A stretch of 64,000 bases of DNA from Larix kaempferi (GCA_027924585.1 BSBM01000592.1:1054001-1118000); one strand, 5' to 3'; positions 34,912-47,713 are shown, numbered from the stretch's first letter. Notes: a model not told the origin generated them from the sequence alone. Program-made: numbers and translations.

Positions 34912-35480
34912 TGTGAGGATAACTAATACTCCATCCTTGTCCTACTTAGCATTATTTTCTTTTTCGTAGTAGTTGATGATGTCATTTCCCCCTAGTGGTG
35001 TGAAGATGTCATCTAGTACCCATTAGGAACCTAATGCACCCTGCATGCATTATTTTGGTCACACTAGAGTTATTTGCCTAAATTTTAGGAGCTAAATCTA
35101 TGTTCTAGTTCAGTCCACCTGAGTCCCTGAACTCTATTGGGGGTTTTAGCTCTGATCACCACTGATTGTGATCTAATCGCCATTTTTCACCTACTTTGCA
35201 TGCAGAACTCACTAATGCACCCTCCTTGGTCATTTGACTGACTATGTCTTTAGTTAACTGAGTTTTGGTTCAGTTGATTTGAGTTTGGGACTTTCAGAGC
35301 ACTCCAGTGGTAACAATTCCTATGCTAGACAAACTGAGACTCGAATTCTCCTAGGATATTCGAATTCTCTCTATTGTAACATATTTATGGACTATACTGA
35401 TTAATGGATAACGTTACACATCTATGCTTCCATATGAGTTCCAATTCATGATTAATTTTACTACTATTTTCACTGCAATT
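34912..35480 (+). repeat. Probable Copia C2 3' LTR (right end uncertain)
   Basis: After the C2 pol stop, a purine run (TTAAGGGGGAA) ends at 34911 and is followed by TGTGAGGATAAC; the duplicate has TGTTAGGATAAC at 60453. That is the expected order of polypurine tract and LTR start. No 5' LTR is present to define the right end. Confidence 0.55.
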
Positions 35481-35710
35481 TTCATTGTAATTCACCTTTT
35501 CTACTCATTCTTTCATTGTGAGGTATTCTCATCTCTATGATCCATTGTGACTTAGAATTTCACAGTTAAACCATAGATATAGAGCCTACTTCTTTACAAG
35601 TGACCTGTATAAATTTTAATAAAAATCACAACTATGTGTTTCGATAAAAATAAACATGTCATAATATCATCATAAACACAAAGCCATCACAACATTATTA
35701 CCATATCAGA

Positions 35711-35768
35711 AGCATGGATAAATTGAAACAAGTATTGAGCACAATACTTGTTTCAATTTATCCATGCT
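35711..35768. repeat. Perfect 27-bp hairpin with 4-base loop
   Basis: The arm at 35711-35737 (AGCATGGATAAATTG...) is the exact reverse complement of 35742-35768, with loop AGCA. The duplicate at 61251-61308 has one mismatch. Close spacing and perfect pairing suggest a recent inverted duplication or a foldback remnant. Confidence 0.92.
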
Positions 35769-35818
35769 GGTATATCATTCATGTTGATCTTCATGTTTAT
35801 ATATTGGGCACATTGGAT

Positions 35819-36320
35819 ATATATATATATATATATCCAATGACTAAAATTCGATATACACACATATATATATAATCAAAATTTATTACACACACACACA
35901 TGTGACACACAAGTTGTTTAATATATTGGGTGAAGTGACAAAGAATTTTTATTAATGGGTGATTATTTTATAAAATATGTTAACTTAAATCAATGTTTCT
36001 CAAAGGGTTACACACCAATTCAACTAGTGTTATGGAAGTGCACAAGGGAAATAATAGAGTTGACGCCCATCGAACAAAAAATATTTACTAAAACCTCAAA
36101 TTGCCTTCCTCCAATAGAAAGATCCTCTAAAATATGAGAGGGGAGAATTGCTTCCCATAAGCCTCCTCTAATTGGTGTTTTCATTGTAGTGGATAGCATA
36201 ACCATATAATGTGTGACTCATCTATGTGACTTTATATTCGTATTCATTTTATAATGGCCTTTTGATCATATTTATTTATGAAATTACAATTTGTGTGTGT
36301 GTGTGTATGTGTGTGTTATT
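35819..36320. repeat. Microsatellites (TA)n, (AC)n and (GT)n
   Basis: TA run at 35819-35836, AC run at 35889-35900, GT runs at 36293-36318. They recur in copy B with different lengths. Confidence 0.9.
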
Positions 36321-38103
36321 CACTACCATAATAGTCTTGTCATTTACTAGGAATTGGACTCAATGCCACTTTAAGCACCAATGTTCATCCTAAAAGCCAT
36401 GACATTTATGGATACTAGGATTAGAACCCTAAACATATAATATATGTATGGTATAGAAGTCAATAAATTGATAGTTAGGACAAAGCCTCTATAACCTTTG
36501 GACCTTGTGTTTCCCATAGATATTAGTTTAGTTACACAAATTTTGTGATTGTTCTAAAATGAAGTACATTAGGAAACATATATCTACTAGGATATAAAAC
36601 AATGAGTTGGTGATCACGATTCCAAATCATCTTATAAGACACACACTATCAATATTGCAATATTCATGTATCTATACATCAAGGATCATTACATAATTTT
36701 TTCATTACCATGCCATCATAGGGCTATGAACATAACTTCCACTTTCTAAAAGAGACTCAAGAATCCTCCAAGTAAGCAATCCCAAAGACAACTTAATATG
36801 GTTTCCTCTAATCATATATATCTTACAAGAGATTGTAAGGCCTCTTGACCTTATTTCCTTAATAAATCGTCACAAATACACTAACCAATATGATAAATTT
36901 AATAAAACATCACAATTACACTAACTAGTATGAGAAACATGTTTATAACCATGAAAATAACAATAATAAAATTATAACATGAATTCAAACATTAACATAC
37001 TGAAAATTACCTCTTTGAATGTTGAATTTGTCCATGAATGTAGTAGAAGTCTTCATCCTCCTTCGATTCCCATAATGGAATTATACATCCCTTCCAACTA
37101 GGAGCCTGGTCGACTTCCTAGCTCAAAGAAAAAATTTCGCTTCTTGGCCCTCTTTGATCGTGACTCTAAGAAAATAATGCACAATACCTCTAATAAGTTG
37201 GTCCATGGAAATATTTCTTCCAAGGATTCTTCAAGTATTCTTCCAATTTACTTCAAACCATCCTTCCTCCCTAACCTACTTCCATATTCCACATCCTAAA
37301 CTTCCCTCTGCTAGAATATTTTGGAGCATTATTTATATTGGCATAATCCCAAATAGAACTTGTAAGCATAAGTGTTCATTACATCGACCAATCTTACCCA
37401 GTAGTCAACTTCTAGTAATCATCATACACCTTGGGGAGGATGCCTTAGCACAACCCTACCATAACTCCAAGTTTTAGAGGATAAACGGTGGGAAATGCCT
37501 CCACCCCCTGATAGAACTTGTTTTAACACCCTATATTGAGCCATATTGTGCAATTATTGTTCTCGCGTCATTGAACAACCATTCTAGGAAAGTTATGGAT
37601 CCTTCGCAAACCACACTTACCCACAGATCATAGCAACATTTGAAATCATAAGAAAACATATAATACACATTAATTTCATGATGTCTATGACATCCAATTT
37701 ATCTCATCACTATAATAGTTTGGCTATGCATAGCTCATCACCTTGTAGGTTGATTGAACATTAACCCATGTTCATGCAAATATAAAATAAATTTTGTACC
37801 TCGAACTATATGTTTATTTATACCATGCCTCCCTTCTATTATATATTTACAACATAATTTTTTAGTTGGTATCCATGTACCAAATTTCCACTTCTTATTT
37901 TGCAAGTTTAATGAACTCACACATTTATCATCATCACAAACATATAACCTAAAAATAATATCCCACAATACATAAACATGTCCATATGTACACATATCAA
38001 GTGTCATTAGTATGCCTTGTATAAATAGAAGGTAAGAGAAATAAACATTAGGACAAGTGATAATATAGTTCTACCCACACAATGACAAATGTGGGGCATT
38101 ACA
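35900..38103 (-). other. Possible Gypsy-type LTR sequence, minus strand
   Basis: On the minus strand the sequence starts TGTAATGCCCCAC at 38103, a start typical of plant Gypsy LTRs, and runs leftward through about 2 kb without coding. The inner end is not fixed. Short frames such as 35955-36137 are shared with copy B only as part of general similarity. Tentative. Confidence 0.3.
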
Positions 38104-38394
38104 TACACCCACCATTCATGCAACTTCATCTCGAAGTTATGTTCATTCATTATATAAGGAAAGTCTCAACATAATTTCCATGTGTTTATTATCACTGAAA
38201 TGCTATGGAATTGATAAAAATAAATGTAAAAATCAAATTCATCTATAAGGGAATTTATATCCTCTACATAATTACTAAATTTCTAACTCCAAATAAATTT
38301 AATATAACTCAAATCCCTAGTGTGATAATATATATGTTATCTCGCCTTTATTTTCACAATTCTATAATAACATATTTACGTTCTTTTATGTAAT
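38104..38394. other. AT-rich sequence between copy A and the CT array
   Basis: About 290 bases without a recognisable gene. The corresponding part of copy B is not visible because a CACTA-like end starts there. Confidence 0.5.
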
Positions 38395-38432
38395 ATGTTT
38401 CTTATAATTTGTAACTACCACTAGCCACCCTC

Positions 38433-38523
<91 letters not shown>

Positions 38524-38535
38524 CCTCCTCTTCAC
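38395..38535. repeat. CT-rich array, left part split off by E1
   Basis: Opens with CTTATAATTTGTAACTACCA, matching 56269 onward, then a (CT)n run of about 80 bases at 38436-38517, then CAACCCACCTCCTC. Before E1 inserted, this joined directly to 55961. Confidence 0.88.
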
Positions 38536-39590
38536 TATTATAGCTTGAAATGACACCTCTCCGTCCGTGACGACACTTGCTTCCCTTGGTCGCATGACGA
38601 CACTTCTTGAGATCAAGTTTCAATCATACAACAGGACATTTGTGGATGGAGGAGTCATTTGGGACACTAAAAATGGTTGAAATTACCTCATTCTTGACCT
38701 ATTTGATGTATATGACCCTTAGGAACATTTTTCCAAACCAAACCATCTCCTGAAAATGAGCAGAAAAGCCTACTTTTGGCCATTTTCCAACATGAGCGCT
38801 GGTACACAGGCATGATAGTAGCGTGTATACACCACTAAGCGCGACTCCACTGTTGAAATAGTAGCGTGTATACGCGACTTTGTCTATTGTAGAGTAGCGT
38901 ACACCCCTATTTTGGTCAAAATCTTGAAATTCGAGTAAGTTAAGTTGGGTGGGAAACCTCTTGAGTGGTTATAACTTCTTTTCCTCTTCCTCACTGACTA
39001 TATAAGGAGGGTAGAAGGGTCATGTGAGGGGACTAAGCCCAATTACAAAGTTATGCTGAAAGAATGGAGACCCTCATCCCCCTCTCTTGTGCTTCATTTT
39101 TGGTAAACCCTAGCACAGTTGATTAGAGGCTGGAATCCTTGGAGAACGGAAGCAGGAGACCTTGAATCTAGGTTTTGTGAAGTGCCAAGCTTGAAGGAAG
39201 GTATAACTTTATGTACTTGCTTTCATTCATCAATAAAGATCAGACGTTCTTCTCTTTCCAAATATGACCTATTAATGTGTCTCAAATTTGATTACAGTTT
39301 GTTTATAATCTGATGTCTTCTTCTATTATGAATATCAATCTTATATATGTAGTCAAATGTGTTTGAGAAAGGTATCAATTGTTTTGCAGGTCTGGGCATT
39401 GCGATACTGGATAAGCATTGAAGAGCGAGGGAGGCAAAGCTAGGATCAACCTTCTGAATAAGGTGCCTACATCTCTAAACCCTAATCTCTTCATTTATTT
39501 TTTGTACTTGCAGAATGCTTGTAAGTCTATCTTTATCACTGTAAGTTGGTAGTTTCTCCCCTGAACTATAGGTGCATTTTCCCCACAACA
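38536..39590 (+). repeat. E1 5' LTR (1055 bp)
   Basis: Starts TATTATAGC (TGTTATAGC in E2) and ends CCCCACAACA. Contains a TATA box (CTATATAAGG, 38998-39007) and an AATAAA polyadenylation signal (39232-39237), so promoter and polyadenylation elements are in order. Confidence 0.9.
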
Positions 39591-39593
39591 GAA

Positions 39594-39611
39594 TGGCGAC
39601 TCCGCTGGGGA
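39594..39611 (+). other. E1 primer-binding site
   Basis: TGGCGACTCCGCTGGGGA starts three bases after the 5' LTR. E2 has TGGCAACTCCGCTGGGG at the same place. It resembles sites of plant Gypsy elements rather than the Met-tRNA site of Copia; the exact tRNA is not assigned. Confidence 0.8.
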
Positions 39612-41637
39612 AAGCCTAACTGCTTAGGGGTATCCAAGGTCATTTCTTCAGTCTTGTTTGATGGTATTCGTTCATTTTCTTGATTAGGATCAGTTAGTAG
39701 GCTCTGTGTGACCCTGCTAGGCTTTTACAGACCCTTCCCGGCCCTTGCAAACCTTTGTGGACCCAGGTGTGGTGGTTTTAACCCCATTTTTCCAACTTTT
39801 TTCCACCTGTATGCTACTGTTTGTACAACACAGTAGCACCCATACGCTACTTTTCTTCTACACAATAGCGCCCATCCTGCTATGGGCACTAGTTTCCTTC
39901 ATACACAGTAGCGCTCAAAATCTGGGTTTGATTTTTTTTGAGTTTTTGGGTTGTGGACCCAAATCTGGGGGTTGTGGCTGCATTTTTTTGGGGTCCCTGA
40001 TGACCCTAGGTCTGAGTTAAACCACTGTAAGTGGTCTCCCATCCTTGTACTAATCCTACATTCATGATTTGAACCTCTTTTGATCAATTTGGGCTTGTTT
40101 GGAAAGTTTTGGGGCTTGTTGACCCAAGTTGGGGGGTTGTGGACCTATTTGGTGTTTTGTACCCTAATTTGAGTCTGACTGAACTTGCTTGCCCCATTTC
40201 CACTGGATTTGAAACCTCTTGAGTCTTCTTTACCCTATTTGTATCTATTTGAGTGAAATTTCTCTTTTAGATTGGTTTTTTATCCTCCCTTATGCTTTTA
40301 AGTTTTCTTTTGTAGTGAATGCTCAAGTGTTTTGGTTGTTGTTCAAGACCTTGTTTGCATTGTTTATGTGCAGACCTGACTTTACCAAACCATACTTATT
40401 CGTAGGTCATTTGCTTCGTTTGGGTCTAAAAGTAGTTTTCGTACTCTTTTCCCAATGTTTGGCATGCTTACATCAATAAGAATTTGAAACTCATATTTGG
40501 TAGCTTTTACTGTTTCATAAAGAGAACCTGAAAGTTTCTTTTCTTTGCTTTGATAATAGGTTAGTTTCAGTTTTGTTTCTTACCTTTGAAAGCATAAAGA
40601 ATTTTGATTCATTTTCTGAATATAGTACCTTACAAGTGGCTTAAAAGATTTTAGAGTGCTTTGCATCAAAAAGAACAAGTTTTCTTTTGCATACCTAGTT
40701 GCTTGAGTAGCTGCATTCTTAGGTTTTGAGTTTAATTTTGTACATTTAGACTTTATTTTTACCTTTTTTGCATTTGAAAGATTAAAAATTGCATTTGCAC
40801 ATGCATTCTAGATCAGAATTTTAAGACTTGCATTGAAAAGAAAAAGATTTGTTTGGTGGTAAATATTTCATTTTCAGTACTCTATCTCTATTATAACCAC
40901 TCTCACACACCCACTACCTTTTTAAGTAAGCAAGTAACCTTGAAAATGAACTCTAATAAAATGTGATAGCAACGTTTTCTTTTCTATGTTACACTACACC
41001 AACTAGTCTTGGTTAGGATCTTGGGTTTAAAACACCTTAAACCACCCAAGATCACACATTACGCAAAAATCGTAGTTTGAATATCATAGGTAAATCCATT
41101 TCACTCAAAGATTGCCTGGGATCTATGCAGTAGGTATTGTGAGATCAGATTGTTGGGAATACTCCTCCTACTTTCTGTTTCGAGCATATACCAGGATTGG
41201 ATCACGTATGGGGACTCTTTTGAGTTTTAGGCTCAGTTACCCTGCCCACGCCTTCTGATTCGACCAGCGACTGTTCCCCCAGGAGTTTTCGGTGTTGTGG
41301 TATCCTTAGTATCTGACTTTAGGTTCATACACAAGTGACAGCAGAGGGTATATCTATTGTACCTAAGACAGACGTGGGAGGAAATCCCTTGCAGGTCTTT
41401 GGGAGGGCGGTTGGGTGATTCCAGCACTTGCACCCTTAGTCATTGTATTTTGGACCCCAGGTAACTGTCTTTCTTCCTTCGTTGATCTGTTCTAGGCCCT
41501 CATCATCCCAGACTCTTCTCCGGAAGGCATCTGTTTGCCTGGTTTGATTTACCTAGGACCTTTTTTAGTGGTGTGCTCTTTATGCTACTTGTTTTAGTTT
41601 TCCTTAGAGAACTTCTTGTTCATTTGAGTAGGAAACT
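39612..41637 (+). other. E1 leader (untranslated) region
   Basis: About 2 kb between primer site and main ATG, similar throughout to E2 52680-50678. One leader frame (40219-40479) has a partly hydrophobic product whose last 70 or so codons stay in frame in E2 (52047-51820), both ending CLACLHQ. Other frames are not kept. Confidence 0.7.
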
Positions 41638-44334
41638 ATGTCTAGCATTCCGGCGAGTGCCAATCAAGGTACCCCTGTTCCGGGGGATCCTTGTGTTGTT
41701 CCATTCATTGGAAACATTGGTGCTCCCTTAATGGCTACTCTAAATCTTCCTGGATTCACTATTGGGCTGCCGGTTTGGTTGTTTTCCACTGCGAATGCCT
41801 TGCATGCTCCTGACGCTTCTTTTGTGAGCACCTCAAATCAAGAGCATCAGAACCCTGTGCCTCCCTTGCCAATAACATCTTCTCCTCCTCCTTCTACCTC
41901 ATGTGGCGAAAGTAGAAATACTAGTAGCCAGCAGTCTAAAAGGAATAGACGAGGGAAGAATAGGAAGAAGATGCCAAAACAAGGGGGTAGCAACCCAGCC
42001 TCTGTGAGTCATGCTGGGGGCAAGCACCCTACCTATGCAAGTCATGCAGGGGGCACCTACCCAGCCTCTAGAGGTCATGCTGGGAGAAAAATTTTAGTCA
42101 CTAAAAATCATACTGAAATTTTGTCTTCAACCACTGTCAGTCATGTTGAGGAAACGTCATTGATCACTACTAGTCATATTAATGACAAGCCACCAGTTCC
42201 TGTGAGTCATACTGGAGACACCAGATCAGCCACTGCAAGTCATGCTGAGGGAGTTGACATTGTCGACAAACCAAACAAACAGAAGCTTAAGTTCCCTTGT
42301 AAGTTTTGCGAGGGAGATCACCTTACTTACTTGTGCCCTGTACTTCCAAAAGTGCAAAAAGTGTGGTCCTTAGTTCAAAAGTCTGATGCTTCTGAGAAAC
42401 CAGCCTCTGTGAGTCATGCAAGGGGCAAGCTGTCAGCCAATGCTAGTCATGCTAAGAGTACTGACGTTGTAAAGGAGTCTAAACCTATAGGACGGAAACC
42501 AAAGTTCCCTTGTAAACTTTGTAAGGGAGATCACCTTACTCACCGATGCCCTACCATTCCAGAGGCACGAAGAGTGTGGTCCATGTCTAAAGGAACCTCT
42601 ATTCCTGAGTTGTCTATAGATTCCCTGCAGTCAGATCAACCTTTGGTTGATAAAGTGGTTCAACTAATGCAATCTTTAGTCGACCCCACTCTTCCTTCGG
42701 AGAGTGAAGTGATCGAATCGATGCAATCTTCGACCGATCCCATCAATCTTTCAGAAATTGATGCACCTACTGCTGAAGTCTTATGCATTACCAGTTTGGA
42801 CATTCCTGAAAAAGGGGGCACTTCATCTATGCCATGTGAACCCCTACCAAGCCCTAAGATTGTTTCCTTTGATTGGAATAGTCTAGCTGAGCCTCGTCTT
42901 CCTTCTTCGACACCTTTCCAGATAAAGGTTGATATCGGGAACCATACGATTGATCGATGCATTGTTGATGAAGGTGCTTCTGTTAGTATCTTATCCGCTT
43001 ATGCTTGGAGAGATTTGGGTTTCCCTAATGTTATTCCAGCTATTAATTGGCCATTTACCTTCGATAAAAAACCTAGTGAACCGTTTGGATTCCTCCGTTA
43101 GGCACCTGTTACTTTGGTTGGAAAAACAGTCTTAGTTGATTTTATGGTTTTAAAGGACCCTATGGACTTTGATATGATCCTCGGGCATGATTACGTTTAT
43201 GCTATGCATGTTGTGGTCTCTACGCTTTTTCGTGTGATGCATTTCCCTCATAACGAAAACATTGTCACCATCGACCAGCTTGCATTCGTTGATCTTCCTT
43301 ATTACCCAACTGTAGACCAATCAGGTCCTTCGTCATTAGGCACTACTATGTCACATGGGAATGTTGTGGCATATTGTTCCTTCAGTTCAAATGCTACTGA
43401 GAAGAAGTCTCTGAATTCATGCTTACCTTCTCGGGACTTAGTCCCAGCTTTTGACCAAGTGACACCTCCATCTGAATGTTTAGATATGTATTCTATTTGG
43501 GATGATATACTTCCTTCCAATGAAGTTTTCCTAGAGTCTATAGTATATTCTGCCATTCATTTGGATGTTGATCCAGTCGCAGTTATGTCCAACCCTGGTT
43601 TGACCTTAAAGTCTGATCTTCCTACTGTTGAGTCTTTGGACTCTCCTATAGATCCGCAAATCGGTGTTCTTGCTGAGTTTGATCCTGCTTCTAGAATTTT
43701 CAACTCCTGTGATGATGAATTTGTTTCTACAGATTCCATCATGTCCTTCAACTTTGATCTTCATCCTGAAGTTGATCTTGTTGATTGTAAGTCCTCGGGC
43801 TTGGGTACCATAGAGTCTTCATTCGAAAACTCTGCCTTGTTTATGCCTGTTGTTGATGATAGTGAAGTTGAAAGTATTTCTACCACAGTGACTTGTATTG
43901 GGTCCTTCCTTACATATGTTTTAGATATGATCCTGGTACTAATTTTTCTTGGAGACAGGATTCTTAGCTGGATGTATACTTTCTTACTGGTCCTTTTCGA
44001 CACCTTGTGCAACCATGTCAGGTATATTCGGAACCTTGCATATAGGTTTAGGCTTCCCTACTATTATGTTGCATTTGAACCTTTTGCCATTCGAATTCGC
44101 CATAGGGTCGAACCTGTTGGATATTGGTGTGTTAGCCATCTCTTTATGCATCATGCACCAGTCCGACAGCAGAGCCTACCTAACATGGGTCACCCTAGTC
44201 AGCACCCTTATGCCATTCTGCTGCCCATGCTGAGTTTTTCTCATAGGTTCGGGAGCCTTTTTAGATTTACCATGACTTTGAGAAGAAGCCTCATATCTTT
44301 CTTCCTCATATATTTCTGGCCATCCCTGATAAGG
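41638..44334 (+). pseudogene. E1 zinc-knuckle/retropepsin/membrane ORF, main part
   Basis: First 899 of 987 codons. About residues 1-110 are Pro/Ser-rich, followed by a basic patch near 101-115. About 120-215 hold repeated SHAGG-like units at 13-20 residue spacing. Two zinc knuckles follow: Cys221-x2-Cys224-x3-His228-x4-Cys233, and the same pattern at 292-304. A retropepsin-like domain has its catalytic Asp at 444 in DEGAS and a DMILGHDYV block. An acidic region follows, then hydrophobic segments near 755-785 and an aromatic, His-rich tail. No RT, RNase H or integrase. A TAG at 43099-43101 replaces a CAG seen in E2. Probable role: Gag-like particle protein and protease supplied in trans with another element's enzymes. 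Confidence 0.85.
44330..44334. repeat. Target-site duplication of E2, TAAGG (left)
   Basis: TAAGG before the TGTTG edge of E2. The same five bases follow E2 at 53766-53770, and removing E2 plus one copy restores the E1 reading frame. Confidence 0.95.
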
Positions 44335-45399
44335 TGTTGAGGGGAAAATGCACCTATAGTTCAGGGGAGAAACTACCAACTTACGGTGATAAAGAAAGAC
44401 TTACAAGCATTCTGCAAGTACAACAAATAAATGAAGAGATTAGGGTTTAGAGATGTAGGCACCTCATTCAGAAGGTTGATCCTAGCTTTGCCTCCCTCGC
44501 TCTTCAATGCTTATCTAGTGTCACAATGCCCAGACCTGCAAAACAACTTGATACCTTTCTCAAACACATTTGACTACATATATAATACTGATATCCATAA
44601 TATAAAGAGACATCAAACTATAATCAAACAGTAATCAAATCTAAGACACATTAATGGGTCATATTTGGAAAGAGAAGAACGTCTGAAATTTATTGATGAA
44701 TGAAAGCAAGTACATAAATTTATACCTTCCTTCAAGCTTGGCACTTCACGAAACCTAGATTCAAGGTCTCCTGCTTCTGTTCTCCAAGGATTCCAGCCTC
44801 TAATCAACTGTGCTAAGGTTTACCAAAACTGAAGCACAAGAGAGGAGAATGAGGGTCTCCATTCCTCCAGCATAACTTTGTAATTGGGCTTAGTCCCCTT
44901 CTATGGCCCTTCTACCCTCCTTATATAGTCAATGAGGAAGAGGAAAAGAAGTTACAACCGCTGAAGAGGTTTCCAAACCAACTTAACTTACTCGACTTTC
45001 GATATTTTGACCAAAACAGGGATGTACGCTACTCTACAATAGAAAAATTCATGTACACGTGGCATTGAGTGCTACTATTTCAACAGTGGAGTCGCGCTCA
45101 GTAGGGTATACACGCTACTATCATGCCTGTGTACCAGCGCTCATATTAAAAAATGGCCAAAAACAAGCTTTTCTGCTCATTTTCAGGAGATGGTTTGGTC
45201 TGGAAAAATGTTCCTAAGGGTCATATACATCAAATGGGTCAAGAATGAGGTAATTTCAACCATTTTTAGTGTCCCAAATGACTCCTCCATCCACAAATGT
45301 CCTGTTGTGTGACCGAACGTGATCTCAAGAAGTGTCGTCATGCGACCAAGGGAAGCAAGTGTCGTCACGGACGAAGAGGTGTCATTTCAAGCTATAACA
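44335..45399 (-). repeat. E2 3' LTR (1065 bp)
   Basis: On the plus strand starts TGTTGAGGGG and ends CTATAACA. Same length as 52701-53765, with few differences. TATA box (complement) near 44929-44938. Confidence 0.95.
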
Positions 45400-45415
45400 G
45401 ATGCCCCCTAATGTA
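45400..45415 (-). other. E2 polypurine tract
   Basis: On the minus strand ACATTAGGGGGCATC directly precedes the TGTTATAGC start of the 3' LTR. Confidence 0.75.
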
Positions 45416-46685
45416 TGAGGTCAGAGGGAGTACGGGAAACGATGGCCGAAATACATTATAAATAACAAAGAGTTGAATCATGGAGGAACGGAGAAACCAA
45501 GAATCATAGGCTCAAATGAAGTACCTGAAAGCAAAGGGAATGTCAGACAAATTCATCCTTGGGGTAACTGTCCATGTTCAAATGATGGAACATGACCTCC
45601 AAGACGATACAATAATGATCCAAACACTGATGTATATATCATGGGAACTAAAATACAAGTGTGGATCCATGAGGAACATAAGTGTAAACATAGCCACATA
45701 AATACAAGGTGGATCTATGTCAAAACTGGAGAACATAGCCATAGAGAACAAGCTGGATCTATGTCTCATCAAGAGCCCAAAAAGAGTGTGGCTCAGTCTT
45801 GCGCAACTTGGGCGATAACATAAATGAGGTGATGCTATAGAGGATCCCAAGGTCTTCCTCCAAAAATAACCCAAGGTACAAACCTATCCATGCGAATAAA
45901 TGAGTTGTTGTCGAACATGGGAGGTATCATTTGATTACCGGTCATTGATGTATACCATTAACAAACGCGAGGGTGTCCACCAATAATGAAAATGGAACCC
46001 AAGGTACCTAGTACATTCAAGCAAGTGCGAATAAGTGGTATTGCCGTCGAACACTTGAAGAATCCATCGGATAGGAGACATTGATGTATTCCCAACTATC
46101 CAATAGCGAGGGAAACTGCCACTAATGACTGCAATCCCCAAGGTACTAACCGAAACTCTAAACTTCATTCCCAGAGTACAATGAGTTGAAGTCGATGGGA
46201 AGAAGTCCGTTGGAAGGGAGGCCTTAATGCATCCTCCATCATCCAACACGAGGGACACTCAAACAGGTATGAGCCAATTTGGAGTAGGACTAAACACATG
46301 ATGAAACATACTGACACCAAGGAATGGCTGACACATGAGGTCAAGGCAACTGCAGAATGGCCGACACAGGTTATATCCTTGAACAGTGAGCACGACACAA
46401 GAGTGACTTAGGCAGCTTTTGACACAAAGAGACCATGATGCAAATCTGCAATGTAGGAGACATTAACAGTTTCTCCATATGATGGGAAGACTAACCAAAC
46501 AGAGGAGTAGGAACTCTGAGATCAAGTTTACCCTAAGGCCAACGCTAGAACCCAACTTGTTTGATAGACTCAAAACATGTGCTTTGTTCAAGGAGATAGT
46601 TGACTTGCTGCCATCATATTGAAAGATATTTTAACATTCTTCCCTTCCCTTTCCTTTTTCATTTTTTAACGAGCTTGAGAAAGAA
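45416..46685 (-). other. E2 3' untranslated region with 130-bp repeats
   Basis: No convincing frame. Degenerate units of about 128-139 bp are visible at about 45840-46260: CCAAGGTAC recurs at 45871, 45999 and 46138, and CATTGATGTAT near 45944 and 46078. E1 lacks this part because of its replaced tail. Confidence 0.6.
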
Positions 46686-47700
46686 ATAAAGCATGCTCGA
46701 CGGTATTTTAATATTTAAGGAGTCTAAAAAACCTAGAAGAAAAATCCATACACCTATCCGTGGATTTTATATCGATCCCGGATTGGTCTGTGCTCGGCGG
46801 TGTTTTCTTGCTTATGGAGTTGAAAAACTTAAACAGTCCTCTATACACCTATCTGTGGATTTGATATCTAGCCCAGATTGGTATGTGCTCGCTTGGTATT
46901 TTCATGTTTAGAGAGCCTGAAAACCCTAAAGACGACTACAAAGGTCCTTTTTCGTAAAGTTAGTCTCCTTCCCCGAAAAAGTGTAAAATGATGGAAGAAG
47001 AACTCTTCTATCGCATACAAGAGTATACCTAGAGTATACCTTTTCCGTAAATTATCCACCAAGGCCCGGAAAAGGGGTAATTCTATACCTAAGTGGATGT
47101 CGGTTTAGTTATTTTAACGAGCCTGAAAAGACAACTATGCTCGGCAAACTTTTCCTATTTAAGGAGTCTGAAAAGGGCTTAAAAGAACTCCATAGGGGTC
47201 TTTTCCGTAAAGGTTTAACGAGTCCGGAAAAGTAAACTCATGACCTCCTTACTGTTTTTAATGAGCTCAAAGGAGATACAGAAAATGCTCACAACTTCCT
47301 TACTGTTTTTAATGAGCTCGAAGTGAAGATGAAAGAAATTCTCATAGCCTCCTTACTGTTTTTAACGAGCTTGAAGGAAAGGTGGAAGAAATGCTCGTAA
47401 CCTACTTACTATTTTTAACGAGCTCGAAGTGAAGGCAGAAGAATGCCCGTAACCTACTTACTGTTTTTAACGAGCTTGAAGTAAAAGAAGAATGCTTGCA
47501 ACCTACTTACTGTTTTTAACAAGCTCGAAGTAAAAGAAGAATGATCGCAACCTACTTACTATTTTTAATGAGCTTGAAGTAAAAGAAGAATTCTCGCAAC
47601 CTACTTACTGTTTTTAATGAGCTCGAAGTAAAAGAAGAATGCTCGCAACCTACTTACTGTTTTTAATGAGCTCGAAGTAAAAGAAGAATGCTCGAAATGG
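46686..47700 (-). repeat. E2 tail repeats: 95-bp units and 50-bp minisatellite
   Basis: Two approximately 95-bp units (CACCTATC at about 46752 and 46846) are followed by degenerate GAGCCTGAAAAG blocks, then about nine units of 48-56 bp at 47225-47695 with the core TTACTGTTTTTAA and GAGCTCGAAG. The matching E1 array is at 54050-54465. Confidence 0.85.
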
Positions 47701-47713
47701 GAGGAGACGAGTG

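Larger units (their letters stand above)
32420..38078. repeat. Direct duplication, copy A (5.66 kb)
   Basis: Matches 57958-63765 almost throughout, with point differences and microsatellite length changes. It contains most of element T, the 3' end of Copia C2 and downstream repeats. The left breakpoint lies inside element T: copy A continues leftward to a complete T, while copy B starts abruptly after the CT array. Confidence 0.92.

Noticed and set aside
35955-36137. Short 60-codon frame also present at 61641-61823
   Set aside because: It lies within the duplication and is shared only as part of overall similarity; no recognisable motif or start context.
47225-47700. CRISPR-like regular array
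   Set aside because: Units are contiguous and diverged with no unique spacers, inside a plant LTR element; it is a minisatellite.
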